A stretch of DNA of 64,000 nt from Daejeonella sp. (GTDB lineage: Bacteria > Bacteroidota > Bacteroidia > Sphingobacteriales > Sphingobacteriaceae): assembly GCF_030684675.1 (NCBI RefSeq), contig NZ_JAUXXZ010000058.1:1-64000 (forward strand), in the 5' to 3' direction. How positions within the stretch are numbered: the stretch's first letter is position 1; each line of letters opens with the position of its first letter. The position numbers and the translations under genes are program-made. Under the pieces are notes generated by a model, which had not been told where the DNA came from, did no database searches, and saw only the letters and a list, made by a program, of their open reading frames with translations. Shown here piece after piece: positions 53,664 through 62,215 of this stretch.

Positions 53664-54701
53664 TTACTCCGGAATTTGCTGACTTAAGCAATGCAAAGTT
53701 CCAAATCCCCAGATCAGGTCGGTCGCATTTATTGGAATGATCTTTCGGTCAGGGAAACAACCTGCAATTATATTTAATGCCTCAAGATCTCTGTAATCAT
53801 TAAATACTGGAACAAGAACAGAATTATTCAATATCAGAAAATTAGCATAGCTGGCAGGTAAGCGTAGTCCGTCGAAATCAAGTCGTGAAGGCATAGGCAA
53901 ACTGACTATTTTGGGTGATTTCCCATTCTCTAATTTTGCATCCTGAAGCCGTTTCAGATTATCTTGTAATGCTTTATAATTACTGTCCTTAGGGTCTGAT
54001 TCTACAACAGTGATAATTGTATCTTCATTCACAAAGCGGCAGAGATCATCAATATGTCCATGCGTATCATCTCCGGTAATTCCATCTCCAAGCCAAATCA
54101 CATTGCTTACTCCAAGGTACTCCCTGAAGACTGCTTCATAATCGGCACGGCTGAAGCCCGGGTTTCTAACCTGGATATCCGGATGCATCAAACACTCTTC
54201 GGAAGTAAGGAGCGTGCCCTTTCCGTTCACATCAATGGCACCACCTTCGAGAATAATCGGTTTACCATCACGAAAAACTGGTGTCAGTGGGATTTTAAGA
54301 TGATTAGCTACAGTTGATGGAACGTGTCTGTCGAGCTTGTAGTTCTTGTATTTTGCCCATCCATTGAAATGGAAATTTAAAGCTTCCCTCTTATTGCCAT
54401 TTTTAACGATGATAGGGCCGGAATCACGCATCCAGCTTCGGTTAGTTTTTTGAAAAATAAAACTCAGCTTTTTGAGATCTACATGAGCCTTTTCAAGCAT
54501 TTCAAAGACTTTATTTTTCTGTTGTTCATCTTTGACCAAAAGAAAGACTTCTTCAAATTCAGCTATTTTTTTGATGAATTCAACAAAATCCCATTGAACA
54601 GCAGCAAATTTGCCGGGCCAGTCCTTGCCATTGTGTGGAAAGCAAAGTAATATACCCAGCTGTTTTTCCCATTCAGCAGGAAATCTTCTACCTGTACTCA
54701 T
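53664..54701 (-). CDS. aguA: Agmatine deiminase
   Basis: This 345-residue cytoplasmic enzyme is a member of the peptidyl-arginine-deiminase-like family that converts agmatine to N-carbamoylputrescine and ammonia. Seen motifs are WMRDSGPIIVKNG (substrate loop), ILEGGAIDVNGKGTLL, the DDTHGHIDDLCRF block with the catalytic His/Asp, and the C-terminal FGTLHCLSQQIPE with the nucleophilic Cys. The start lies 1 bp from the stop of the upstream amidase gene, so the two act as one operon for putrescine synthesis. Confidence 0.93.
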   Translation of the reverse strand: MSTGRRFPAEWEKQLGILLCFPHNGKDWPGKFAAVQWDFVEFIKKIAEFEEVFLLVKDEQQKNKVFEMLEKAHVDLKKLSFIFQKTNRSWMRDSGPIIVKNGNKREALNFHFNGWAKYKNYKLDRHVPSTVANHLKIPLTPVFRDGKPIILEGGAIDVNGKGTLLTSEECLMHPDIQVRNPGFSRADYEAVFREYLGVSNVIWLGDGITGDDTHGHIDDLCRFVNEDTIITVVESDPKDSNYKALQDNLKRLQDAKLENGKSPKIVSLPMPSRLDFDGLRLPASYANFLILNNSVLVPVFNDYRDLEALNIIAGCFPDRKIIPINATDLIWGFGTLHCLSQQIPE

Positions 54702-54702
54702 A

Positions 54703-55590
54703 TTAATCTATGGCTCTTTTTGTGATATCGCCAAAGGCATCAATTCTTCTGTCTCTGAAGAAGGGCCAGTTTTGACGCACATTTTCCTGTAGTTCGAGAT
54801 CAACCTCTGCAATAAGAATCTCTTCCTGATCATGTGATGCCTGGGCAAGGATCTCCCCCTGCGGGCCAGCTATGAATGATGAACCCCAGAATTGAATACC
54901 TGCAGTATCAGGTAAATATTGTTCGAGGCCAATACGATTTGCTGCGGCAACATATACTCCATTTGCAACGGCATGTCCTTTCATTACATTCATCCAGGCC
55001 CCATGCTGTTTTTCACCATATTGTTCCTTTTCGAGCGGATGCCAGCCAATAGCCGTTGGATAAAATAATACTTCAGCACCTTGCAAAGCCGTTAATCTTG
55101 CGGCTTCAGGATACCATTGATCCCAGCAGATCAGCGTGCCAATCTTTCCTTTTTGTGTTGGAAAAGTTTTAAAACCGATATCTCCGGGAGTAAAGTAGAA
55201 TTTTTCATAAAAATGAGGATCGTCAGGAATATGCATCTTTCGGTACAATCCGGCCTCCGAGCCATCAGTATCAATGATATAGGCACTATTATGATAGATG
55301 CCTGCCATTCTTTTTTCGAAGAAAGGAACGATAATCACCACCCCAAGTTCTTTTGCCAATGCACTGAAAGCAATAAATGAAGTGCTGTAGAGTGGTTCTG
55401 CCAGAGCAAAATTTGCGGTGTCTTCAGACTGGCAGAAATAATGACTGCTATAAAGTTCCGGTAATGAGATTACTTCGGCTCCCTGTTTTGCAGCATTACG
55501 AACCCAAGTCAGGCATTTTTTCAAATTGTTTTCTGCAACATCATTCAGGTTAAGCTGAAGCACAGCTATTTTATAGGTACTTTTTGACAT
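54703..55590 (-). CDS. aguB: N-carbamoylputrescine amidase
   Basis: This 295-residue protein is a nitrilase-superfamily enzyme with an intact Glu-Lys-Cys triad: VISLPELYSSHYF (Glu), YRKMHIPDDPHFYEKFYFTPG (Lys) and GTLICWDQWYPEAARLTALQGAEVLFYPTAIG (Cys). It removes the carbamoyl group of N-carbamoylputrescine to give putrescine. Its length and motifs match AguB closely, and the adjacent aguA supports the call. It is the promoter-proximal gene of the pair; a 13-bp palindrome lies about 60 bp upstream. Confidence 0.93.
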   Translation of the reverse strand: MSKSTYKIAVLQLNLNDVAENNLKKCLTWVRNAAKQGAEVISLPELYSSHYFCQSEDTANFALAEPLYSTSFIAFSALAKELGVVIIVPFFEKRMAGIYHNSAYIIDTDGSEAGLYRKMHIPDDPHFYEKFYFTPGDIGFKTFPTQKGKIGTLICWDQWYPEAARLTALQGAEVLFYPTAIGWHPLEKEQYGEKQHGAWMNVMKGHAVANGVYVAAANRIGLEQYLPDTAGIQFWGSSFIAGPQGEILAQASHDQEEILIAEVDLELQENVRQNWPFFRDRRIDAFGDITKRAID

Positions 55591-55652
55591 AATGGAAGCT
55601 TATAGGAGCCGTAAAACTGCAAAATTAATGAATTTAATTTAATAAGGTTGAA

Positions 55653-55681
55653 TGGCTGACAGGGTTCTAAACCCTGTCAGC
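55653..55681. repeat. Palindrome GGCTGACAGGGTT type
   Basis: A perfect 13-bp stem (55653-55665 and 55669-55681) has a CTA loop, 63 bp upstream of the aguB start. No T-tract follows. This looks like one of the short palindromic intergenic repeats common in Bacteroidota genomes. Confidence 0.7.
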
Positions 55682-55881
55682 CTTAAGATCGCAAGTCACC
55701 AGTGTCCGGATAAAATTAAGTTCAGAAAAACAATATGTATTTCATTGAATTTTTTTTAGCCGATTTTTAAAAGAAAGCCCCTTCAATCTGGACAGACAAG
55801 CTTGATCCCAAAAGTCCAATTTCATCATTTAATGGGTTTGTCAATCCTGATGAATGCACTTTCAGCTTGAGATTTTTCTAG

Positions 55882-56040
55882 TGACCCTGAAGGGGTCGTA
55901 TGTTTATAGAATTACGTTGATAAGGAAATCCCGACCCTGAAGGGGTCGTATGTGAAATTCAAATACATTCGACCCCTTCAGGGTCGGCAAAGGATTTTTT
56001 TTTGGTTGGTTCTATAAACATACGACCCCTTTAGGGTCGA
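55882..56040. repeat. Cluster of four GACCCTGAAGGGGTC palindromes
   Basis: Two copies read GACCCTGAAGGGGTCGTATG (near 55883 and 55933) and two are inverted (near 55970 and 56021). The outer copies extend into matching arms TATGTTTATAGAA/TTCTATAAACATA, so the block as a whole is also an inverted repeat. Each short unit is itself a palindrome. It lies in a 541-bp gap with no gene between aguB and a barrel protein gene. Confidence 0.8.
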
Positions 56041-56131
56041 AGAACAAAATTTTTACTGGACACTACTAGATCACAAGTACTGAATCAAAGGTCTGCCCAA
56101 ATAAACAGCCTTGATAAATTAAAACAATAAC

Positions 56132-56686
56132 TTATTTAAATGTTAATCCAAGCCCCAAACGTATGGTACCCATATCAAAGTTCTCTGAAATCTGGAAGTT
56201 TGCGGGGAAGTCGATCTTCTGATAATTATAACCTGTTTGCAGGCCTAAATTAAGTCCTCCATTTACGGGTATGGAGTACGAAAGTCCTGCACCGGCAGTC
56301 AAACCTTTGCTTAAATTATTAAAGAGCTTCACTGCATACCCGCCATAAGCATCTAATTTGAGTCCGCTGAGTTTAGGGTCGAGGTAATAAGCTGCATTGA
56401 GTGTGATGGGCAAAGTATTGTAATTGCCTCCACCCGATTTCCGATAATTATCTGTTCCCAGGGCAAATCCAATTCCGAAATTCTCATTAAGGAGTTTTGT
56501 AACTCCGGTACGTGTTCTGAATCCATTGAATGTTGGGTTGCCTGTCAATGAGGTGCTGCCATGAATCAGAGCACTTATTTCAGTATAATTTATCAAACGT
56601 CTTTGCTGAGATATAGCACTGTTGCTAAGCAACAGGAGGGCAGCAAACAAAAACAGGTTTCGTGGAGAAAATGATTTTATATTCAT
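56132..56686 (-). CDS. Small outer-membrane beta-barrel protein
   Basis: This 184-residue protein has a signal peptide (LLLLSNSAISQ). The rest alternates polar and apolar residues in strand-length blocks (FGIGFALGTDNYRK, LPITLNAAYYLDP, LKLDAYGGYAVKLF, GLNLGLQTGYNYQKI) and ends in LGLGLTFK, close to the aromatic C-terminal signature of barrels. This fits an eight-stranded OmpX/OmpA-type barrel. Its function is unknown. It is divergent from the MBL-fold gene, with 120 bp between. Confidence 0.78.
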   Translation of the reverse strand: MNIKSFSPRNLFLFAALLLLSNSAISQQRRLINYTEISALIHGSTSLTGNPTFNGFRTRTGVTKLLNENFGIGFALGTDNYRKSGGGNYNTLPITLNAAYYLDPKLSGLKLDAYGGYAVKLFNNLSKGLTAGAGLSYSIPVNGGLNLGLQTGYNYQKIDFPANFQISENFDMGTIRLGLGLTFK

Positions 56687-56806
56687 ATTTTTCAGTTGCT
56701 GATCGGTTTATTTATCCCGCTAATATAATCACATAAGCTGATGTCTTTAATCCTTTTTCTGTAATTTTATGGCCAAAGGAATCTTCCAAATCAACAATTA
56801 GCTCAA

Positions 56807-57625
56807 ATGGCATTAAGCTTTGCATCATTAAATTCTGGCAGTAATGGCAATTGCTATTATCTTGAAAATGAGCATGATGCAATACTTGTTGATGCAGGAA
56901 TTTCCTGTCGTGAAACTGAAAAAAGGATGGAACGGTTGGGGCTTGCTATGAGAAAAATCAGGGCGATTTTTGTTTCACATGAACATGCCGATCATATCCG
57001 GGGAATCACGGTGATTGCTAAAAAATACAGACTTCCGGTTTACATCACTAATTTGACGCTCAGCCGGTCAGGGCTTAATCTGGATTCTGACCAGATCAGA
57101 ACATTCATTGCCCATCAATCTGTCAATATCGGGGACCTTGTCATTACGCCTTTCCCTAAATTTCATGATGCTTCTGAGCCACATAGTTTTACGATAAAGT
57201 GCAAAGGTTTTACGGTTGGGGTCTTCACGGATATTGGATTTCCATGTGAACATGTTATCCGGTACTTCGGCGAATGCCACGCTGCATTTCTTGAAGCTAA
57301 TTATGATGAGGATTTGCTTGAAAATGGAAGATATCCCTATCATTTAAAAGCCCGGATTCGCGGAATAAATGGTCACCTTTCGAATGCGCAGGCTTTTGAA
57401 CTTTTTTCGGGCAATGGAACTCATATGAGTCATCTCCTGCTCTCACATCTTTCGAGAGATAATAATGATCCCCGAATAGTGATGGAGTTATTCAATCAGA
57501 TTAAATGTAATACTAAAATTACGGTAGCATCAAGAGATCAGGAATCAGAAATTTACCATATTACTGATTCTGATGTGCCTGCCGAAAGATCAAATTCTGA
57601 AACAATCCAATTTTCCTTATTCTGA
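56807..57625 (+). CDS. MBL-fold metallohydrolase, YycJ/WalJ type
   Basis: This 272-residue cytoplasmic protein has the metallo-beta-lactamase motif FVSHEHADHIRG (HxHxDH, about residues 58-69), preceded by SLNSGSNGNCYYLEN and AILVDAGISCRETEKRM, the entry pattern of the YycJ/WalJ group. HDASEPHSFTIK, FTDIGF and LLSHLSRDNNDPRI supply further metal ligands. Relatives are nucleases or phosphodiesterases with suggested roles in DNA repair and cell-wall coordination. It is a single gene, followed 78 bp later by the TMEM220-like gene. Confidence 0.85.
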   Translation: MALSFASLNSGSNGNCYYLENEHDAILVDAGISCRETEKRMERLGLAMRKIRAIFVSHEHADHIRGITVIAKKYRLPVYITNLTLSRSGLNLDSDQIRTFIAHQSVNIGDLVITPFPKFHDASEPHSFTIKCKGFTVGVFTDIGFPCEHVIRYFGECHAAFLEANYDEDLLENGRYPYHLKARIRGINGHLSNAQAFELFSGNGTHMSHLLLSHLSRDNNDPRIVMELFNQIKCNTKITVASRDQESEIYHITDSDVPAERSNSETIQFSLF

Positions 57626-57703
57626 AATTGTATTGTTGTGGAATTATCATTGTTCTAATCAGCCTGAATGTTTATATTCGAATTGTGTTTTAGTTAATCA
57701 GCT

Positions 57704-58078
57704 ATGGTCTTAATAATCCTGAATATTATTTTCTGTCTTTCCTTCCTGGTCTTTGCCTGGTTTAATGTGAATGACAATGATTCCTGGCTTTGGGTTCCGA
57801 TTTATCTTGCGGCTTCTGTTTTTTGTGGACTCGCGGGCTTTGGGATGTTCTTCCCGGTAACTTATTTGTTCCTGATCGGGTTTTACCTGGTTTATGCTAT
57901 AATTTTATTCTTTAGGAAGGATGGGGTTAAAGACTGGATTTTTAAATATAAACAACCAAGTATTACTGAAAGTATGCAGGCAACGAAGCCTTATATTGAA
58001 ATGACCAGAGAGTTTTTTGGTCTGCTGATTATTTCTGCTGCACTGGCTTTGAATTATTTTATGGCAGGCGGCATTTGA
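57704..58078 (+). CDS. TMEM220-family small membrane protein
   Basis: This 124-residue protein has four predicted membrane helices. The block FNVNDNDSWLWVPIYLAASVFCGLAGFG near the N-terminus matches the NDPD..W.PIY pattern of the transmembrane 220 family. A cytoplasmic loop (FFRKDGVKDWIFKYKQPS) separates helices 3 and 4. Its function is unknown. It lies between the MBL-fold gene and the ebo operon, 110 bp before eboA. Confidence 0.7.
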   Translation: MVLIILNIIFCLSFLVFAWFNVNDNDSWLWVPIYLAASVFCGLAGFGMFFPVTYLFLIGFYLVYAIILFFRKDGVKDWIFKYKQPSITESMQATKPYIEMTREFFGLLIISAALALNYFMAGGI

Positions 58079-58188
58079 GATAATTTTCTAATGCCGGTAA
58101 ATTCATCGTTTTTACTTCATATTATCGTTATTTTTTGATATTTTTCGCAATATTTAGTCCTCCCGACTAGAAAAAAAATTCAATTTCT

Positions 58189-59073
58189 TTGGATATGTTC
58201 GATTACGATGCAGAAAGATTAAGGGCACTCATTACAGAAGTAAGCCGTTCAAACCTCAGTCCGGATACCTGGACCTGGCTAAGTGAAAATTTATCGTCGG
58301 ATGATTCGAGGCAGATCAATACTGCATTTGCGGTAATGCCCAGAAAGACCGGGAAATCTGTTATTCAAATCAGTAAGGATCTGATAAGTAAAGTTGATCA
58401 TGTAAAACCCGGATTTACAGTAGAAAACTGGACCATGGATAAACTTGGCCGGTTATGCTTATTGTTACATCTTAATCCTTCAGATCAGGAAAAGTATATT
58501 AAAACTATTGAAAATCTGTTCCTGGCTGCAGAGGTTTCCGAGCTCGTTGCTCTGTATTCATCCCTGCCAGTATTGGCCTGGCCTGATTGCTGGAAGTTGA
58601 GATGCGCAGAAGGAATTCGCAGCAATATCGGTCTTGTACTCGAAGCGATCATGTACCATAATCCCTATCCTGAGAAATACCTGGATGAAAAGGCCTGGAA
58701 TCAACTTATTCTGAAAGCCTTTTTTACTGATAAGGATATTATTCAGATTCCTGGAATTGATGAAAGAGCTAATGCTGAGCTTGCCCTTACTCTCACAGAT
58801 TATGCACACGAAAGGTGGGCTGCAAAAAGAAAAATCAATCCATTTTTATGGAGGTTTGCGAGTAAGTTTTTGGATGAAGGTTTAATTCATGATCTTCAAA
58901 AAGTGCTTTTTGAGGGGAGTTTGAGAGAGAAGCAGGCTGCAGCATTAACCCTGGTTCAATCCGGCTCTGCATCAGCTTCAGAGCTTCTGAAAAGCTATCC
59001 GGAGCTTATGGATGCAATTAAAAATAATGAACTAACCTGGGCTAGTCTGGCTCAGGATGAAGAAAAAATATAA
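58189..59073 (+). CDS. eboA: EboA-like metabolite traffic protein
   Basis: This 294-residue mostly helical protein opens with DAERLRALITEVSRSNLSPDTWTWL and contains AFAVMPRKTGKSVI and MDKLGRLCLLLHLN, the pattern of EboA proteins. The assignment rests mainly on the following genes, which match eboB to eboE in order. In cyanobacteria the ebo genes are needed to move a scytonemin precursor to the periplasm. The biochemical role of EboA itself is unknown. Its end overlaps the longest possible start of eboB. Confidence 0.8.
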   Translation: MDMFDYDAERLRALITEVSRSNLSPDTWTWLSENLSSDDSRQINTAFAVMPRKTGKSVIQISKDLISKVDHVKPGFTVENWTMDKLGRLCLLLHLNPSDQEKYIKTIENLFLAAEVSELVALYSSLPVLAWPDCWKLRCAEGIRSNIGLVLEAIMYHNPYPEKYLDEKAWNQLILKAFFTDKDIIQIPGIDERANAELALTLTDYAHERWAAKRKINPFLWRFASKFLDEGLIHDLQKVLFEGSLREKQAAALTLVQSGSASASELLKSYPELMDAIKNNELTWASLAQDEEKI

Positions 59074-59086
59074 ATTAATATTCAAT

Positions 59087-60070
59087 ATGTGTTGCAGCCA
59101 TTCATTTGAAGACAGAAGACCACAGGTGCCTTCTGAAGCCATGGATCTAGAGATCATAAATGGCATGAAATTCTTCGACCCTCATGTTCACATGAGTTCA
59201 CGTACAACTGATGATTATCAGGCAATGGCCGATGCCGGGGTGGTAGCATTGATTGAGCCCGCGTTCTGGCTGGGTCAACCCCGTACCGGCATTGACAGCT
59301 TCAGGGATTATTACAGCAGTCTGGTAGGTTGGGAAAGGTTTAGATCCTCTCAATTTGGGATTAAGCATTACTGTACAATAGGGCTAAATTCAAGAGAAGC
59401 AAATAACGAGAAGCTGGCTACCGAAGTGATGGAGATTTTGCCTCTATTTATCTACAAAGAAGGGGTAGTGGGAATTGGGGAGATTGGTTTCGACGATCAG
59501 ACTGCTGCAGAGGAAAAATATTATCGCCTTCAGCTGGAGCTTGCCAAAGAGGCCGGACTTCCGGTTCAGGTTCATACTCCTCACCGTGATAAGAAGAGGG
59601 GAACCCAGCGTAGTATGGACATTGCAATTGAGCATGGTATTGACCCCTATATGGTTATCATTGATCATAATAATGAGGAAACGGTTAAAGAAGTTCTGGA
59701 CAGAGGCTTCTGGGCTGCTTTTACGATCTATCCTTTTACCAAAATGGGCAATGAGCGTATGGTTGAACTAGCCAGACAGTATGGTCCGGAGCGCATCATG
59801 ATCAACTCTGCAGCCGATTGGGGAATCAGTGATCCTTTAGCTATTCCAAAAACCGCTGCCCTGATGAAATTGCGTGGAATTAGTGATGAGGATATCCGCC
59901 TGATTACCTATTCTAATGCAATCACAGCATTTGCCCAGAGCGGACAGATCGACGAGAATGATTTTACAAGTCCCAAATCTATTGATCAATCAGAAAAGTT
60001 TGAAGGCAATACTGTACTTCGTGGAGGGCAACAGCCAAGAACGGATAAATCTTCCATGATTATCAGTTAA
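59087..60070 (+). CDS. eboB: EboB-like TatD-family hydrolase
   Basis: This TatD-type metal hydrolase has MKFFDPHVHMSSRTTDDYQAMADAGVVALIEPAFWLGQPRTG (HxH motif), GVVGIGEIGFDD (Glu), PVQVHTPHRDK, VIIDHNNEETV and INSAADWGISDP (Asp). I place the start at 59087, just past the eboA stop. A frame from 59057 overlaps eboA by 17 bp, and downstream Met codons at about 59141 and 59165 are also possible because the conserved core begins there. It acts on an unknown metabolite within the ebo traffic system. Confidence 0.85.
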   Translation: MCCSHSFEDRRPQVPSEAMDLEIINGMKFFDPHVHMSSRTTDDYQAMADAGVVALIEPAFWLGQPRTGIDSFRDYYSSLVGWERFRSSQFGIKHYCTIGLNSREANNEKLATEVMEILPLFIYKEGVVGIGEIGFDDQTAAEEKYYRLQLELAKEAGLPVQVHTPHRDKKRGTQRSMDIAIEHGIDPYMVIIDHNNEETVKEVLDRGFWAAFTIYPFTKMGNERMVELARQYGPERIMINSAADWGISDPLAIPKTAALMKLRGISDEDIRLITYSNAITAFAQSGQIDENDFTSPKSIDQSEKFEGNTVLRGGQQPRTDKSSMIIS

Positions 60071-60074
60071 TGCC

Positions 60075-60956
60075 TTGAAAAAACTCCTGGTTTTTCTGCG
60101 TCTGATGAGGCCAGCCAATATCGTAACCTCGGTTGCAGATGTATTGGCAGGAATAGCTATTTCGGGCTATTTTCTTGGGGCTGGACAGGAATTTTTACCG
60201 GTATTTCTGCTTTGTCTGTCAACAATTGGTTTGTACGGTGGAGGGATTGTATTTAATGATGTTTTCGATGCCGAACTTGATAAGATTGAAAGACCTGAAA
60301 GGGCAATACCCAGTGGGGCTATAAGTATAGGGGAAGCCACAGTGCTTGGAATCATCCTTTTAGGAATAGGTCTTTCAGCGGCCTTTGCATTTTCAGTCTG
60401 GTCGGGTATGATTGCCTTTCTGATTCTTGTTTTTGCCCTGGTTTATAATAGATTTGGCAAACACCATTCCTTCATTGGTCCATTGAATATGGGTCTTTGC
60501 CGTGGATTAAATCTCCTGCTGGGAATCAGTATTCTCTCCCTTTCACTACAAAGTCACTATTTTCTGGGTCTGATCCCATTGATTTATATTTTCTCAATTA
60601 CGATGATCAGTCAGGGGGAGGTTCATGGATCAAACAGAAACAAACTGTATACCGGAGCCTTTTTATATTTAATCGTGATCGGATCCATCCTGTATTCTGC
60701 TTACCTGCAGCAGCATTTGCTGTACGCAGGTCTTTTTCTGATTGCTTTTGCCTGGATGATATTTAAGCCTTTGTTTGTGGCTATAAAGGATCCGGTTGGC
60801 AGGAATATAGGAAAGGCAGTTAAGGCAGGTGTAATCTCTCTAATTTTGATGGATGCGGCATGGGCTTCAGCTTCTGGACAGATCTATTTTGCTTTGCTGA
60901 TCGCAGCGCTTCTGCCACTATCTTTATGGCTGGCAAAATGTTTTGCAGTTACTTAA
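60075..60956 (+). CDS. eboC: EboC-like UbiA-family prenyltransferase
   Basis: This 293-residue protein has about eight to nine membrane helices and UbiA signatures. The first Asp-rich motif is IVFNDVFDAELDKIERPERAIPSG (about residues 60-83), and NRFGKHHSFIGPLNMGLCRGLN marks the second half. The frame opens at a TTG (60075), because the ATG at 60070 that overlaps the eboB stop reads only two codons; an internal ATG at 60105 is the alternative. UbiA enzymes attach prenyl chains to aromatic acceptors. The EboC acceptor is not known. Confidence 0.87.
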   Translation: MKKLLVFLRLMRPANIVTSVADVLAGIAISGYFLGAGQEFLPVFLLCLSTIGLYGGGIVFNDVFDAELDKIERPERAIPSGAISIGEATVLGIILLGIGLSAAFAFSVWSGMIAFLILVFALVYNRFGKHHSFIGPLNMGLCRGLNLLLGISILSLSLQSHYFLGLIPLIYIFSITMISQGEVHGSNRNKLYTGAFLYLIVIGSILYSAYLQQHLLYAGLFLIAFAWMIFKPLFVAIKDPVGRNIGKAVKAGVISLILMDAAWASASGQIYFALLIAALLPLSLWLAKCFAVT

Positions 60957-61027
60957 TTGAAATTTATCTTTATCAAAAATAATCAGCTCCTACAGCTTGT
61001 TTGAATTTAGCCGGAGTATCAATCTTT

Positions 61028-62194
61028 ATGAATTACTTACAGCAGTCATTTACCATTAAGTTCGAATACAAGGTCTTTTTCACATCCGGTCTTTTTAGTC
61101 CGGCGAACCCCCTGTTCAATGATTTTTTGAATGGTATATCGACTGGCAATAATCCCCGTAAAATATTATTCGTAATTGATCAGGGGTTCATAGATGCCGG
61201 GAATGATGTAATTACTGAAATAAGAACATATTTTAAGGTTCATCATGCAGTACAATTGGTGCCTGAGATCATTATGGTTCCGGGAGGAGAAATTGTAAAA
61301 AATGATATTACCTATTTTGACCGGATAATTGAAGCAGTCAATACCTGCAAAATAGACAGGCATTCCTATATTGCTGCAATTGGAGGAGGATCAGTCCTCG
61401 ATCTGGTTGGTTATGCAGCAGCTGTTTCACATCGTGGTATCCGGCATATCCGGATTCCCACGACAGTATTGTCACAGAATGATTCAGGCATTGGAGTAAA
61501 GAATGGGATCAATTACTTTGGTAAGAAGAACTTTCTTGGAACCTTTGCACCTCCGGTAGCAGTATTCAATGACCAGGAGTATCTGAAAACCTTAAATGAA
61601 AGGCACTGGCGCTCCGGGATTTCAGAAGCAGTTAAGGTTGCCCTGATCAAGGATCCGGAATTTTTCCTCTGGATAGAAAACAATGCAGGTGCACTGGTTG
61701 AGAGGGATATAGACACGATGAACTATCTGATCAAGAGATGTGCAGAACTCCATATGCAGCATATTGCAGGTAAAGATCCATTTGAAAGCGGTTCTTCACG
61801 CCCACTGGATTTCGGTCATTGGAGTGCCCATAAGCTAGAACAGCTTTCAGATTTTGAAGTACTCCATGGTGAGGCTGTTGCGATGGGGATGGCACTTGAC
61901 ACAGTTTATTCTAATTTATCCGGACATTTGACCGATACTGAAAGCCACAGAGTTTTGGATTTATTAATTAAACTGGGATTTGAAATTTCGCACCCAATCA
62001 TGCAGATATCTGCGAACAATTCAGCAATCTTATCAGGGCTTGAAGAGTTCAGGGAGCATTTGGGTGGTGAACTTACGATCATGCTGCTCAATGGTATAGG
62101 TAAAGGTTTGGAGGTGCATCAGATTGATAATGAAATACTTATACAGGCCTCCGGATATTTAAAGGGCCTCCATCTTGAAAGCAGCAAAGCTTAA
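61028..62194 (+). CDS. eboD: EboD-like 3-dehydroquinate-synthase homologue
   Basis: This protein has the dehydroquinate-synthase fold: VPGGEIVKN, YIAAIGGGSVLDLVGYAAAVSHRGI, RIPTTVLSQNDSGIGVKNGINYFGKKNFLGTF (NAD and substrate loops), then metal ligands in SRPLDFGHWSAHKLE and VLHGEAVAMGM. I use the ATG at 61028 (MNYLQQSFTIKFEYKVFFT), which fits the family, rather than the TTG at 61001. In the ebo cluster it probably acts on a sugar-derived cyclitol-type substrate rather than in the shikimate pathway (inference). Confidence 0.87.
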   Translation: MNYLQQSFTIKFEYKVFFTSGLFSPANPLFNDFLNGISTGNNPRKILFVIDQGFIDAGNDVITEIRTYFKVHHAVQLVPEIIMVPGGEIVKNDITYFDRIIEAVNTCKIDRHSYIAAIGGGSVLDLVGYAAAVSHRGIRHIRIPTTVLSQNDSGIGVKNGINYFGKKNFLGTFAPPVAVFNDQEYLKTLNERHWRSGISEAVKVALIKDPEFFLWIENNAGALVERDIDTMNYLIKRCAELHMQHIAGKDPFESGSSRPLDFGHWSAHKLEQLSDFEVLHGEAVAMGMALDTVYSNLSGHLTDTESHRVLDLLIKLGFEISHPIMQISANNSAILSGLEEFREHLGGELTIMLLNGIGKGLEVHQIDNEILIQASGYLKGLHLESSKA

Positions 62195-62215
62195 CCCGTA
62201 TCTCTGATTTAATTT

